A DNA stretch of 64,000 nucleotides from the NCBI GenBank assembly GCA_009363875.1, contig CM018694.1, positions 29,025,415 to 29,089,414 of the forward strand, given 5' to 3'. Made by a program: the position numbers and the translations under genes. The DNA comes from Mikania micrantha. Taxonomy: Eukaryota; Streptophyta; Magnoliopsida; Asterales; Asteraceae. The notes beneath the pieces were generated by a model. That model had not been told where the DNA came from. It worked only from the letters and a program-made list of their open reading frames with translations, and ran no database searches. Every line of letters begins with the position of its first letter. Within the stretch, counting starts at the first letter, position 1. Of this stretch, positions 1 to 11,028 are shown piece by piece.

Positions 1-63
1 AAACTAATAAGAACTATGAACTATGAACTAAGAACTGGTGTGTTGATAATGAGGAATGAAACG

Positions 64-208
64 CTTAATTATCATTGACAACAATATGTTATGCGGCTTG
101 GTATGCGGCTGGGCTGGTGGCTAGGCTGGCGATAAGCTTGACCCTACGTATGCCCTATACATAAGCATACTTGGCTGGATAATTTTGGTGGTTGTTGATG
201 AGGTTAAG
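64..208 (+). repeat. Hairpin cassette type 1, copy 1
   Basis: An outer arm starting CTTAATTATCATTGACAAC pairs imperfectly with GTTGTTGATGAGGTTAAG. The inner arm GGCTTGGTATG faces CATACTTGGCTGG. Between them lie the conserved GGGCTGGTGG-like segment and TACGTATGCCCTATACATA. Confidence 0.75.
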
Positions 209-284
209 GTTGTCATTATGGATGTTCAGTGATAACAATTTCAGGTTGTTCAAAGGTTGTGAATTGAATGTGAGGGATGAAACG

Positions 285-416
285 CTTAATTATCACTAAG
301 AACAATATATTATGTAGTTTGATATGTGGTGGGCTGGCGGTAAGCTTGACCCTACGTATGCCCTATATATAAGCATACTGAATTAGATAGTATAGGTGGT
401 TATTGGTGAGGTTGAG
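285..416 (+). repeat. Hairpin cassette type 1, copy 2
   Basis: Same architecture as copy 1, about 220 bp downstream. Conserved GTGGTGGGCTGGCGG and TACGTATGCCCTATATATA are enclosed by arms TAGTTTGATATG and CATACTGAATTAGATA, which pair with wobbles. Confidence 0.72.
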
Positions 417-869
417 GTTGTCATCTGGTCAGGTTTGTAGAAATTCATTTTTTAAAACAAAACTATATGAACTCACCAACCATGTGTTGACTTGATCTTT
501 TTGCATGACTTCTCAGGTGACGAACATGTTTAACTAAGAAGTTCGTGTTTTTGACTAGGATGCCCAGATAGAGGACCTAGTATTTTGGACGTGCATATTT
601 TTGAACATCAATATACATGTTATTTTGTATATCTTGTGCAGATACAAGATAGAAGAATTATGATGTTGATAGTAGATTTACATTGTTAAATTATGAACGA
701 AACTGATGTAATTTAACTTTGTAATTATATTTCATTTAGTATTTTCTCCTTATATATCATGTGCAATGTAAACAATTTGATCACCTCGATTATCATCCCC
801 GATATCGCACCCCGGGACCATTCCGCCTGACGAGAGATTCGATCCGGCCCGCCGGCTTGGGGTGTGACA

Positions 870-1700
870 GTCTCTACCTTGTACTTGCCTTCATCCAACA
901 AGAACTTGATTATTTTCTCCCTCTTTGCCTGATAAGCCTCTTTCTGTTGCTGATCAAGTAGGCTTATCTGATCTTGCTATGCATTTATCAGTTCTTCTAA
1001 TGATAGGCTTGAGGCTTCAAGATCTGTTAAGATCTTGCTCTCCCTTTCATCCTCTTCAGTTATTTGACTTTGAATTTCTTTATTTGAAGGGATGTGCCTC
1101 CTTGGGGAGTAGTATTCCTTTGGGGGTGAGGTCTGAGATTTTTCAGCTGCAGTCTCAGCTGGTTTTATTGGAGAGGGATTTTGGTAGATTTGGATGTATT
1201 GTGATCAGCCTCATCATCATCGGCTAATCTAAGCCTTCTTTTTCTTGGCATTAGTGATGAGATGGGCTGATGATCACTTGAGTTTGAGTTGGACTCATGA
1301 TCAAGGGTTGGAGGCTTTTGTGGTTTGGTTATGGGTGTTTTAGATTTCCTGGCCACACTTTTTTGTTTTCTTAAGAAGGCACAAGTGACAACAGGTTTGG
1401 ATTTGAGGCCAATTCTGGATAAATCTAGAAGGGTTTGAGAGGCAGATTTGGGGGATAGAGTGGGAGAGGTTTCTTTGGTGGTATCTGTAGGTGAGGGAGG
1501 TGTTGTTTAGGCAGGGGAAGTTGGTTTTGATGTGTGTATAGTGGTAGAGGTTGGGTGAGAAGAAGTTTGAGTAGGCTCTAATTGAGCAGGCTCAGTTTGA
1601 AGAAAACCTGAATAGATAACATTTGGAGTGTCAATCCAACGAGATATCAACATGGGTGACGATCCATGTGGATATGTTGCTAGATTCGAATACCCTAAAT
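870..1700 (-). pseudogene. Broken gag-like coding remnant
   Basis: On the minus strand one frame reads through a Ser/Thr/Pro-rich stretch, then a basic segment with MPRKRRLRL followed by DDDEAD. After a frameshift near 1165 it continues as a charged, coiled-coil-like segment containing EELINA and KREKIIKFLLDEGK. At least one further in-frame stop and a frameshift interrupt it. The composition resembles N-terminal or Gag-like proteins of plant LTR elements, but there is no zinc knuckle, protease or RT. I do not recognise a specific family. It lies between two type-A LTR ends and reads opposite to them, so it probably belongs to an older element. The right limit, where LTR-like sequence begins (1620-1700), is not sharp. 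Confidence 0.5.
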
Positions 1701-1775
1701 GAAATCTTTACAGTATCAAACAATGTCAGCATTTAAATACCATGCGGCATTTGTATGAGTGACGATTCATACAGA
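1650..1775 (+). repeat. GTGACGAT hairpins (type 2), two copies
   Basis: ATATCAACATGG-GTGACGAT-CCATGTGGATAT, and about 100 bp on TTTGTATGA-GTGACGAT-TCATACAGAG. The loop is the same and the stems are unrelated, but both pair. The first overlaps the end of the gag-like remnant, so there it could be partly coincidental. Confidence 0.6.
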
Positions 1776-1859
1776 GGTCAGCGTGAGTCTTTGACGTTGA
1801 TATAAAATAATAATAAAATCTATCCAAAACGATTTAATAAACAACAAAAATTTTAAAAC

Positions 1860-2560
1860 ACACAACCGTTCGTACGAATGGGCTTTCATTCGTACGGATC
1901 GACTTAATTTGGTGAAGCTTTATAGCCACAGTTTGTTCGCACGAATGGGAGCCATTCGTACGAACGGTTGATTCGTGCGACAACACAGCTATAAAAGTAA
2001 CACTTCCATTTTTCAAACCCATTTTTCACCCAACTCTCTCAAATGAAACCGTCTTTCGCCCCTCTCAATTTTCAGCCATTTCCACACGAAATCAGACCAT
2101 TCCACCGGCCAAATCGTGTGTATTTCAACCCCAACAACTCAATTTCAAGATTTCAACCCTTTTCATCCTATTTTGGTCAAATACAAGCTCCACAGTAAGT
2201 TTTAGCACCGATTATTTGCACCAAAACACTCCAAAACGTTTTAGCATCAATTTCGACCGTAAAAACACCAAAAACAACCACCGATTTCAAAAAGGGCGTT
2301 CTTGGTGAATTTGCAGGCGAATGAGCCATACGAAGGGCTCATTCGTGCGAACGAGAAGTCTCGTTCGTGAAGAAGAGTCACACGAACGAGCTGCCAAACG
2401 AATGAGAAACCACCCAAACGAAATGGGTTCATTCGCATGGAATAACCACACGAATGAAGATCCATTCGCACGAATGGATGACTGGAATAAGGGTATATAT
2501 TTGCATCATTCCATTCGTGTGAATGAGGGCCATTCGCACGAACCGCCTGTTCGCACCAAG
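1860..2560 (+). repeat. Cluster of ATTCG/CGAAT short motifs
   Basis: Many copies of ATTCGTACGAATG-like near-palindromes at irregular 15-40 bp spacing lie on both sides of the TATA box. The later LTRs have GAACC clusters at the equivalent place downstream of the promoter. Confidence 0.6.
1990..1997 (+). promoter_or_regulatory. TATA box of the decayed A LTR
   Basis: TATAAAAG followed about 40 bp later by CT-rich sequence (CAACTCTCTC), the same layout as at 42204 and 49122. Confidence 0.5.
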
Positions 2561-3003
2561 AACAGACCAAAAGGCTAAGTGTTAAAAGTCCTATCTTACA
2601 CCATTTGTAATGATAGAACCGAACCTTAGACCAAATTTCAAATCTAATCTAGATTAAACAAAATAAGAATACATTTTCCAAAATCACATCAAAACACCTA
2701 ACACAAAACCGTTCGACACCTAACTAACTAATATTTAAAACAGGATCCAAACCGAGGGAACATACCGAGTGAATGCATCGACGACCCATAACCTCAGGTG
2801 AGTTCACAGACCCCTTGTTTTCAATTTTCTGGCTTCCGAATTATTTGGGGCTGAGAACATGAACCTCTTATTCGAATGATCAACAAATAACTATTGTTTT
2901 CAAATGATTTCAACAAAAAGATCAACTCTCAACCTCTTATTCAAATGTTATACGAATAATTGTCTTTTCAATTACTTTTACCGAGCGTTCATCGCTCCAT
3001 TAA

Positions 3004-3213
3004 ACTTTTCCTCAAACAACAACAACAAACCAGTTTCGAGGGTTCAAAACACAAATCATCGAGGAAATGTTCGTTGACCACAACAGTTCGAGGCTTTGTG
3101 CCCAACCAACTTTTCATCAAACAACAACAACAAACCTGTTTCGAGGGTTCAAAACACAAATCATCGAGGAGATGTTCGTTGACCACAACAGTTCGAGGCT
3201 TTGTGCCCAACCA
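3004..3213 (+). repeat. Tandem duplication, 2 x 105 bp
   Basis: Two near-identical 105-bp units begin ACTTTTCCTCAAAC and ACTTTTCATCAAAC. Each contains AACAACAACAA and a weak inverted repeat (CACAAATCATCGAGG against CGAGGCTTTGTG). Confidence 0.85.
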
Positions 3214-3809
3214 AGAGTTGAACTGACACAAATCGTGGAATCCCTCATCAAATAAACAACAAGTTTACATGGTATCTGTCTAGGTTAAATCACTAGGACA
3301 TGTGTCCACACAACATCACATCGAGAATTCGCTGAGGAATTCTCGAACAACTCACATCAGAGTCATTTACCATTAGTTGACGCGAGTCAATCGACGGTAA
3401 CGTAGATGGTATTATAGGTTTAGCGAATCTCCAGCACTGAGGCTGGTACGTTACATGCATACACACATGGAACAACAACTCGAATTACTTCCAGGGGAAC
3501 TAATCAAACAACAATATCAGTTAGGGTTGGTAAATGATCACATGGGTGATATTACGGACATACCGCACAACAAAAACACGAGTTTCCAAACAAAACAATT
3601 GTTCAAGACCTGGCCTTGAACGAGTTTCAAATGAGTACACAGTAAACAATGTTTGCAACAAGAAAGAAGCGTTACTGGTGTGATTTTCGATCTAACAAAA
3701 CATGTTTCCTATATCAGGAGATAGAGCATATGCTTTTTTCTCACAAATTTCAATTTTCAATCATTCATCGAGTCGGGTAGAGTGAAGATGCACAACTGAC
3801 AAGGTCTGA

Positions 3810-3927
3810 TTTCCGTTAAGGACATCCTCGTGGGTCACCGAAGGAGTGGTGGGCTGGCGGCCGAGCTTTGGCTCTACGTATGCCCTATACATAAACTACC
3901 TTCGATGATTTGGGATGGTATCAGTAA
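3810..3927 (+). repeat. Hairpin cassette type 1, copy 3
   Basis: Stem TCACCGAAGG with CCTTCGATGA. Conserved GTGGTGGGCTGGCGGC and TACGTATGCCCTATACATA. The inner hairpin is GAGC-TTTG-GCTC. Confidence 0.8.
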
Positions 3928-4456
3928 TGATGTTCATGCTAATGCACTTGTGTAGTTCATTCATGTTTTCAACTCCATTCACACACCACTTTCAAAACCA
4001 TTATGAATGGAGAGATTTTCACTAAACCTTTTACAAAACCTAATATTTTCAAAACTAATGTGATTCTCCAACCTAGTGTTGACAGATTTTACGTGTTCTC
4101 AGGTGAAGAACAGGTAATCGCATGATGACTTTAGAGAGAGATAGATAGGATTCTTTAGAGGAACCTACAACTCCTGCATGGAATCTCTCCGGTTAGCCCG
4201 GATACAAGATTCAAGACTTTTACCGGTGCAAGCAACCTTTGTGGGACATCTGGTCCTCATTCCAGATGTCCAAGTCAGGTTGTAATAGAATTAAATTATG
4301 AGACAGTTGTAATTTAATTTTATTCATTGTATGCATTTACTATTTCTCATATCATCATGTGCAATGCTACAATTTGATCACTCCGATTTCAATCATGCCT
4401 CGGGACTATTCCGCCAGACGGGTCTCCGATCTGGCCCGCCGGCCCGGGGTGTGACA

Positions 4457-5631
4457 ATTTCCAGCATTTGGTCGAGTTATGAAGGTAGATCATGCATTTT
4501 ACTTTTTGGTTTTCACTTAAAAGAAAATCGGTTGTTACACCACCTTTCTAAACGATTTTAGAAATTTCTAAACCTTAAAATGAGTGAGTTATTAACTGAT
4601 TCGAGCTGAGGATCGGACCTGCAACTTGTTGGTGAACGAATTAAGATGGAGATGAATAGTAGCATCGAGACTATTAGCCTTGATGCCATGATCTTCGAAC
4701 TTGGCCACCGATAATGATAAGGTCGATGGCAGCTTGTTGGCCTTGTAATCTTGACCAACCCATCTGTCGAACTTATTAATATCAACATGGGGCCATCGAT
4801 ATTGAAGAGGGTTAAGGATTTCCATCATCTGGTTGATAGGTTCAATCAAAATTCCGAAGCATAGTATCGATCCTAGGGTCTCATCGACCATATTAGTGTC
4901 GATGGCCATCATCACCATCGAACTTATCCCTCCGAGACTGTTAATGTCAATGAGTGACCATCAAACATGATAGAATTGATGGGGAGGCTTGTCGATACTA
5001 TGGTTTGTTGAACTTGTTATCCTTGATACTACTCTACCGATACTATCACCGATCCTAGTCATCGAGATTACTAATATCGGTGGACTTATGGGGGTTGAGT
5101 ATGGTGATATCGAAGGAAGCTCAAATCCATGATAATAACTAACCTTAAGAATGTAATTGCATTCATGCATGCATGTATATATTTCAAGTTGCCACATTTT
5201 CATAATATAAATCTACATACCACTTATAAGTTTATATAATTAAGACTTTTATGGAAATACCATTCTTGTCATGAATCTAATTAAGTTTTAAGAATCTAAA
5301 TTGTGCTGGTTGATTTAAATAAGACAACAAGAATAATACATGCATGGATTTATGCATGCATGTACGTATAGATATATGTATATGTAAGGTGGAATCACTA
5401 CAATTTTGATATAACATGTGTGGAACCGGATGATTATTGAGATATTATTATGGATGTGTATTATCATAACTCCTGTGAGTCATTGTTGATTGAGTTGATT
5501 TCGGTCCTCCGCGGTGATTCCACTGTTGATTGACTTGACTGCGGTCCTCGTAGTGTACGGTATTGTCAGTTATGTTTATTGGGAATATCTTTGATTGATT
5601 TGACTGAGGTCCTCCGCGATGATTCCCCCTA
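4457..5631 (+). mobile_element. B 5' LTR, first fragment
   Basis: Homologous to the 3' LTR pieces 37485-38155, 47589-47870 and 48280-52960. It carries a cluster of CATCGA/TCGATA motifs (4600-5120) and repeated GAGTTGACT-GGTCCTCCGCGG units (5480-5625). A 3'-LTR segment of about 400 bp (47870-48290) is absent here. Interrupted at 5632 by A1. Confidence 0.8.
4600..5120 (+). repeat. Cluster of TCGAT/ATCGA motifs in the B LTR
   Basis: More than a dozen short motifs such as CCATCGATATTG, GTGTCGATGG, CCATCGAAC and GTCGATAC at roughly 15-40 bp spacing. The homologous cluster in the 3' LTR is at 37670-38140. Confidence 0.65.
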
Positions 5632-5929
5632 TGTAACATCAGTGCCGGAAGCGTCACCGGAACAGTGATTGTTACAGTAAAATGAACAGTAAATCAGGTA
5701 CACGTACTAGTTGTTATTCATAGATCACTATCATTCTATGTTATCAAAGCACAGTTTCAGAATCATTACAGAAACGAAACTCAGAACTGTGGTTCATCGG
5801 TCAGATAACTATCTGGCAATACAGAACCATCATGTGATTAATTTGCTAGGAGTTATTATGTATAAACGTATGTGAGACTTTACAGAACAAAACAAAACGA
5901 ATATCGTTATGTGAATGCTAAATTGACAG

Positions 5930-6075
5930 GTTATTCGTATAGGTGACGATCTGTACAAATAAATTTGAAAGTTTAACGTTCTGAATGATATCCGATAATT
6001 AGAAAACCATATTGAAAAGTGTAGTTATCGTCGTATTTGATCGGGTGACGATTCGAACAAATACGCGCGATGACC
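5930..6075 (+). repeat. GGTGACGAT hairpins (type 2), two copies
   Basis: TTATTCGTATAGGTGACGAT is followed by CTGTACAAATAA, and CGTATTTGATCGGGTGACGAT by TCGAACAAATACG. The loop is shared; the stems are different but complementary. Confidence 0.7.
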
Positions 6076-6689
6076 GCGCGATTCGATTTAAACGTTAATT
6101 AAATATTTTTGAAATTTAAATAAATAAAAGATATTTAGTTAATTTATTAGGAATCACAACCTAAAATAATTTTATTAATTTTATGTTTAAAACAGAGACG
6201 TTTCGTTACGAGAACGAAACGAAACCGACACTTTTACGTGAAACCAAGCGAAACCGAACGAGACCGAACACCCGGGTATTTTGAAAGCCTTTAATGAGGC
6301 TTTTGAACCCTCATTTCCCTCATAACTCTCTCATCTTCAACCTCACCACCGTCACTTTCTCTCTCTAAGAACCCACCACTCTCTCTCTAAGAGTTCTCCC
6401 TCATATCTTGATGAAATCATGTGTCCTTGGTGCCAAAACAACCATCACAACTTGTAGATCGTGAAAGTACAACCGATCTAGACCTTTATTCAGCTGATGC
6501 GAGGTAATGATCAAGTTTATGTTCGAAATTTAGGGTTTTGTCACCTTTTGAATCGGACCACCAACTAGACGGTTTTAGTCCACCATGCCTTAGGGAAACA
6601 CCACGAAAATACTCTTAGGATGATGTACGAGCAGCTACCATGTCGACTTTTAGAGTTTTAGCTTCAAAATCCAAGGTTGCCCTTGCAAA

Positions 6690-7160
6690 ACCCAATCTGC
6701 CGAATGACCACATCAGGTGGTCGAATGGGTGAGTGCAGGCCGAAGGGCCAGATCTCTTTCGCTACCCTATTCGCCGAATGAACAAGGTACCCTTCCCTCG
6801 GCCGAATGATCAATTAGCCAAATGAGCATCCTACATGGTCGAATGAAGATCACCGAAAGAGACTCATGAGCCACTCCACATTCGGCTAAACCCTGATTCG
6901 GCCTAATCTCATTCGACATCTTCTCATTCGCCACTAGCCTATTCGACAGGCCTCATTCGCTCGGCCCATTACTGTTTTGTCGGCCCAATATCATCCTGCC
7001 AGCCCAAGACACACATACGGCCCACCCTTCATTCGTCGGGTCAGTTTACATTCGCACAAAACGAACCTTGGTTCGGCCATGCCTCTTTCATTCGGCCAAC
7101 CTCCTTCGGTGGAACTCTCATTCGCTGAGAACCAGTTGGTTAAGGATGGTTCGAGTCGGG
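6690..7160 (+). repeat. Cluster of ATTCGG/CCGAATG motifs in A1
   Basis: About twenty copies of GCCGAATG, ATTCGGCC or ATTCGCC at irregular spacing, just downstream of the leader. The other A LTRs carry GAACC motifs in this position. Confidence 0.65.
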
Positions 7161-8660
7161 TGAAATAAGGGAGATGTGGACCATGACCGACAATGGGTGT
7201 GTGTGAGCGTGCATAGGAATCCTACGTGATTTCATGCATGCAAGGATGGGTGTGTGGATGAGCCGCACCTTAGAGTTTTCAACTACATGATGTCAAAAAA
7301 TGGGAAACCATGGGAAATCATAACGATGAACATGATAAAGATGATAGGATTTCATTATGGTGCAATAATATAAAGTTTGAAAGACAACGGTTTTCTTAAA
7401 ACTACATAACAAGTGAGATGGATTTAATTCATAAGAAATTTCTAATGAAAATCATAAATTAGGGTTTCTAAAATAAGGTTTCATCATGAGTTATTGAACT
7501 AAGGGTTATAGGGTTGAATTACATATGAACACATAAATCTTTGGGAAATCTATAAACACACGTGACTAATCTAAGTGGTTTATTCAAACTATCAAAGCTT
7601 AGTGAACAAAGAACTAACAAGAAAGTCGTTGAAGCTCAAAATCTAGTAATGGGCCCAAGGGTGGCCCAATGGGTTTAATATAAGCCCATCATGTTTAATT
7701 ACTTTTCTTAAATTAATTATGTTTTTCATAAAAGAAATTAAACTATAAACCTTATTAAAATAATTAAATGATTTCTAAATAAAAGTTTAACTTAAAATAA
7801 ATTACCTTAAAAATGTGTTAAATAAAGACTTGTGAATTAATTAAAAGGAACCCTACTCATCTAGGGTTTTCTTATGAATAAATTGGGACATGGGTTATCA
7901 ATGGGTAATAAGTTAGACCAAGTTAGACGAAACCTTAGAAACGTACTAGTAATCTAGGACACTTAGTTGCACACCGAGACCAAACATTAGTTACGACGTT
8001 TAGTATAAATACTTATCGTATGCGAATTTTCTTAAAACAACTCAGGTGCTGAAGATACTTAGGTTACAACAACGAGCGCGCATTTTGTGGTAATTCTATA
8101 CAGTGCAACACAGGTGAGTTCATTGCCCCTTTTCTAACATTTTTGTTTTAAAACGCGGGGCTGAGAAGCATGCGTAAACTGTTTTATATAAACTGTTTAT
8201 TTAAATGCTTTTAATTATTATTTGTTTTACATATATATGTTTGTTGATACTCTTAGACTCCTGTCTAGATAATTATTAAATAGATCAAATAACCAACTTA
8301 ATTAAAGTACTCTTATGAGTAATACTTTAATTTAAACTCTAAATCAACCCTTAGTCCATCAAGCTCAAATTCAAGAATCTAAATTCACAGTGAAATCAAA
8401 CGAACTAAATCAAAGGATCAAAATTCAAAGGAAATCCAATTCAGTGTGAAATCTAAGAACAAAGAATCATAATCAAGAATCAATTATCATTGTGAATCAT
8501 GGGAATTCTAAAGATCAAGAGACTCAAGGAATCAGAAATCATAAATGTGTGTGAATCATGAAAAATAATGAAATCATTATGATCTAATGAAATCATTAAT
8601 ATTCAAGTTAAGGTGGATGTCAGTTGTATAGGGAATCAAGACCACGTGTAACACACATAT

Positions 8661-8837
8661 AAAGTCCCTCTCAGATACAGAAGACCTTTGGGTCAGGCTG
8701 TAACGGGCAATAACATGAACGACCAATGAAATCAATATCAAAGTCAAATCAAGAGAATCAAGAGATCAAGAATCAAAGGATATCCTTAAAGTCCCTTTCA
8801 GATGCAGAAGACCATTGGGTCAGGCTGTAACGGGCAA
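8661..8837 (+). repeat. Two 50-bp repeats with internal dyad
   Basis: Copies at 8661-8710 and 8788-8837 share AAAGTCCC, CAGAAGACC, GGGTCAGGCTGTAACGGGC. ACAG-AA-GACC can pair with GGTC-AGG-CTGT. Confidence 0.7.
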
Positions 8838-9140
8838 AACATTAAAATCCCGCTCAGTTCAGGTGTACTCCTTGTGAGTTATGCCTGACATGGGTCACGT
8901 GTGAGAGGTTACAACTTGGACATCCACCAACAACTAAGTCTAATTGATTGAGTCAAATAAGGCCCAATCATCATGTCTTAGTTGTAATTAAATGTTTTAT
9001 TTATTTAATTAAATATTTAACATTTATTTCTATTACTGACTTTTGGGAAATCATATATCTATGATGAACTCAAGAGAGTCAAAGGTAAATCAAGTTTTGG
9101 GAAAACAAAACCTAAATCAGAGGTGTGTAGGGTAAAAATG

Positions 9141-9283
9141 CTTAATTATCATTAACAACAGTGTCATATGCGTATTAGTATGTGGTGGGATGGCGTCTGG
9201 GCGGGCTTGTAGGCTCGACTCAGGGGTATGCCCTATATATAAGCATACCGATATGGATATTACATTGAAGTTAATGAGGTTAG
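9141..9283 (+). repeat. Hairpin cassette type 1, copy 4
   Basis: Inner arm ATATGCGTATTAGTATG with CATACCGATATGGATAT; conserved GTGGTGGGATGGCG and GTATGCCCTATATATAAG. Confidence 0.8.
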
Positions 9284-9759
9284 GGTCTTTATCGAAAGGG
9301 ATTTTCAAATCATTATCAAATCATTTCCAAATCATTTTCAAATACTAAACTACATGAACTCACCAACCATGTGTTGACTTGATCTTTTTGCATGACTTCT
9401 CAGGTGACGAACAGGTCAACTGAAGAGTTATTTCTTTTGGACTAGGTTACAGATAGAGGACCTAGCTTTTTGGACTGCATACTCTTGGACATCATACCAA
9501 GTTATTTTGTATATCTTGTGCACACACAAGATTGAAGACTTATGATGTGATTGTAGATTTACATTGTTAAATTATAAACTTATCTGATGTAATTTAACCT
9601 TGTAATTCTATTTTGCTTAGAAAGTTTCTCATTTATATATATCATGTGCAATGTAAACAATCTGATCATTTCGATTATCACTCACGATATCGCGCCCCGG
9701 GAACCTTCCGCCCGTCGGGGAAACCCGATCCTACTCCGCCGGCTCGGGGTGTGACAGAT

Positions 9760-9772
9760 TGGTATCAGAGCC
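9760..9772 (+). other. Primer-binding site of A1
   Basis: TGGTATCAGAGCC lies 3 nt after the LTR end. It is complementary to the 3' end of initiator Met-tRNA, the usual primer of plant LTR elements. Confidence 0.95.
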
Positions 9773-9932
9773 GTGGTTATAGAGAAATATAGGTCACTTA
9801 TTTAAACGGTTTGGCCTAGACTATAACCTAGGGACCCTGCATGTAGAGAACATAAGAATTAGGAATTTTCTTGCATTGTGTCTTCTGCATTCGATCATTG
9901 CACTAACCAATGTTCTATTGGTTATGATTGGA

Positions 9933-10805
9933 ATGTCACCAAGAAGACAACCATCACCGTCTCTCCCTTCGCAAGAGACGGACTCAACAGTCGAAGTACT
10001 TGCAACCCTGATCACTGAACAGTTGGTGGCGGTTCTCCCTGGAATCATCACCCGGCTCAGGAACAGTGAGGAGTTTGCTAGGAACTTCCCACTACTTGCT
10101 GCAGAGAAGAAGGAATCTGAAGAAGGAGAAACCAGCAAACAACCTGAACATCGTTCGGCAAAAAGGCGAAAGAGAAATGTGGACTACACTGAAGCTGTAC
10201 CTATCAGTTAAATTATACCAGATCCGACCACAGGAGTCAGTGCTCATTATGAGGGAAAAACCCCTCTCTGTTCAGCTTGTCACTACCATCATCGAGCTAA
10301 ATTTGCATGTGTGCAATGTACGCGCTGTGGAAAGACGGGACACTGGATGCAGCAGTGTAGGTCACCAATGACCTCTACTCCCCGTCAATATGTTGGTGCA
10401 TATCCTAAATGTGCCAGATGTGGTTTTCACCATGGTGAGAAGAAACCTTGTAGGCACTGTCTAAATTGTGGAAGATACGGACACTGGATCCAACAGTGTC
10501 GGTTTATTTCCACTAGGAAACGGAAACAAAAAGCGAACGCCTCTACTTCTTCTCATAATAACAACTGCTACAAATGTGGAATGCTTGGACATTTCAAAAG
10601 GGACTGCCCTAGGCGAAGACCTCCCGCAGACCCAGCAGTCATTGAGGAACTACTTGCTTTACCAGCTCCAGGGGAATATTCGGAGTCCGATGACCCCACA
10701 GGTATGCATATTTCATGCTGTTATGTTAAATTGCTTATTGGAGTGCTAATTTTAAAAGCGTACTCCGTTGTGACTTTAGAAACAATGAATTCAAGGAAAC
10801 TGTAA
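9933..10805 (+). pseudogene. Capsid-less Gag-like protein with duplicated zinc-knuckle block
   Basis: One frame from an ATG (MSPRRQPSPS) runs to 10805, broken only by TAA at 10209-10211. The N terminus has a hydrophobic helix (VLATLITEQLVAVLPGI), then a Glu/Lys-rich part and a basic SAKRRKRN. The capsid core with its TWWN-like signature, present in the other gags here, is absent. After the stop come two repeats of CX2C-HH-C plus CX2CX4HX4C (CTRCGKTGHWMQQC and CLNCGRYGHWIQQC) and a final CYKCGMLGHFKRDC. The C terminus then departs from gag. It lies directly behind the PBS. It could bind nucleic acid but hardly form a normal capsid. A deletion derivative of a normal gag is possible, but the doubled knuckle block is additional. 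Confidence 0.75.
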
Positions 10806-11028
10806 GAAGTTAGTTGCAAATAAGATAATAGGAATAGTAACCCAAGGAAGTCTTAGGTCAAATAAGCGTCAAGTAAATATAAAGATAGGGTGACTCTTAA
10901 TTACAGTCTAGTTACTATAGTTAGGAAAATAACCTTATCTAGTAGAACATTAGAAGGTCGTAGATAGTTAGATGCTAAAGCTAGTATGTAAACTATCATT
11001 TCTTCACCTAGAACCATAACTTTCGGTG
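10806..11028 (+). other. Non-coding linker of A1
   Basis: AT-rich, no ORF, no protease or RT similarity. The A2 element has a comparable short linker after gag (41020-41430). Confidence 0.5.

Larger units (their letters stand above)
1..869 (+). mobile_element. 3' part of a type-A Ty3/gypsy LTR, cut by the window edge
   Basis: The right end has the type-A LTR terminus: a GC-rich segment with CGCACCCCGGGACC, then GGCTTGGGGTGTGACA, matching the ends at 4456, 9756, 37447, 46280 and 52914. Inside are two hairpin cassettes, the acceptor-like TTCTCAG ending at 516, and the short inverted repeat ATCTTGTGCAGATACAAGAT near 629. No PBS follows, so this is a solo or 3' LTR. Its start lies outside the window, so the target duplication cannot be checked. 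Confidence 0.8.
2798..4102 (+). other. Putative LTR-leader intron
   Basis: The donor CAG|GTGAGTTCA and the acceptor TGTTCTCAG|GTGAAGAACAGG match the donor and acceptor pairs in every A-type LTR here. Splicing is inferred from consensus only. Confidence 0.45.
1700..4456 (+). mobile_element. Decayed type-A LTR, left end lost
   Basis: The landmarks follow the order seen in the intact A LTRs: GTGACGAT hairpins (1650-1775), a TATA box at 1990, an ATTCG/CGAAT motif cluster, a splice-donor-like CAG|GTGAGT at 2798, a type-1 hairpin cassette, an acceptor-like TTCTCAG at 4102, and the terminus GGCCCGGGGTGTGACA at 4456. No TGTAAC start is recognisable, so the left end is truncated or rearranged. The five bases after it are ATTTC; no matching left duplication was found. 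Confidence 0.65.
8114..9403 (+). other. Putative LTR-leader intron of A1
   Basis: CAG|GTGAGTTCATTGCCCC donor and GACTTCTCAG|GTGACGAACAGG acceptor, conserved in position with 24796-37084 (interrupted by E), 44104-45917 and 50850-52550. The type-1 cassette lies inside. Confidence 0.5.
5632..9756 (+). mobile_element. 5' LTR of A1
   Basis: Starts TGTAACATCAGTGCCGG, ends GGCTCGGGGTGTGACA. Order: two GTGACGAT hairpins, a decayed promoter (GGTATTTTGAAAGCC near 6275) with CT-rich initiator, an ATTCGG/CGAATG motif cluster, donor-like CAG|GTGAGT at 8114, two 50-bp repeats, a type-1 cassette, acceptor-like TTCTCAG at 9403, and the GC-rich terminus. It contains no plausible coding region. The 4.1-kb length fits chromoviruses of the Tekay/Del kind. 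Confidence 0.9.
5632..11028 (+). mobile_element. Type-A element A1, 3' end deleted
   Basis: A complete 4125-bp 5' LTR, a PBS and a gag-like ORF are present. The protease-RT-integrase region and the 3' LTR are missing. B LTR sequence resumes at about 11029 (ACTTGAGTTGACTGAGGTCC). The left flank is CCCTA; a matching right copy was not found, which agrees with a deletion across the 3' end. Inserted in the B 5' LTR. Confidence 0.8.

Noticed and set aside
2247..2578. Overlapping ORFs rich in VRMN/SHEW-like words on both strands
   Set aside because: Produced by the ATTCG/CGAAT motif cluster, not coding.
2960..3255. 88-aa and 80-aa ORFs with internal repeats
   Set aside because: They follow the 105-bp tandem duplication; every frame is open because the unit lacks stops.
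5632..9756. TSD for A1
   Set aside because: CCCTA precedes the LTR but no matching right copy exists at the B junction near 11029, so it is not claimed.
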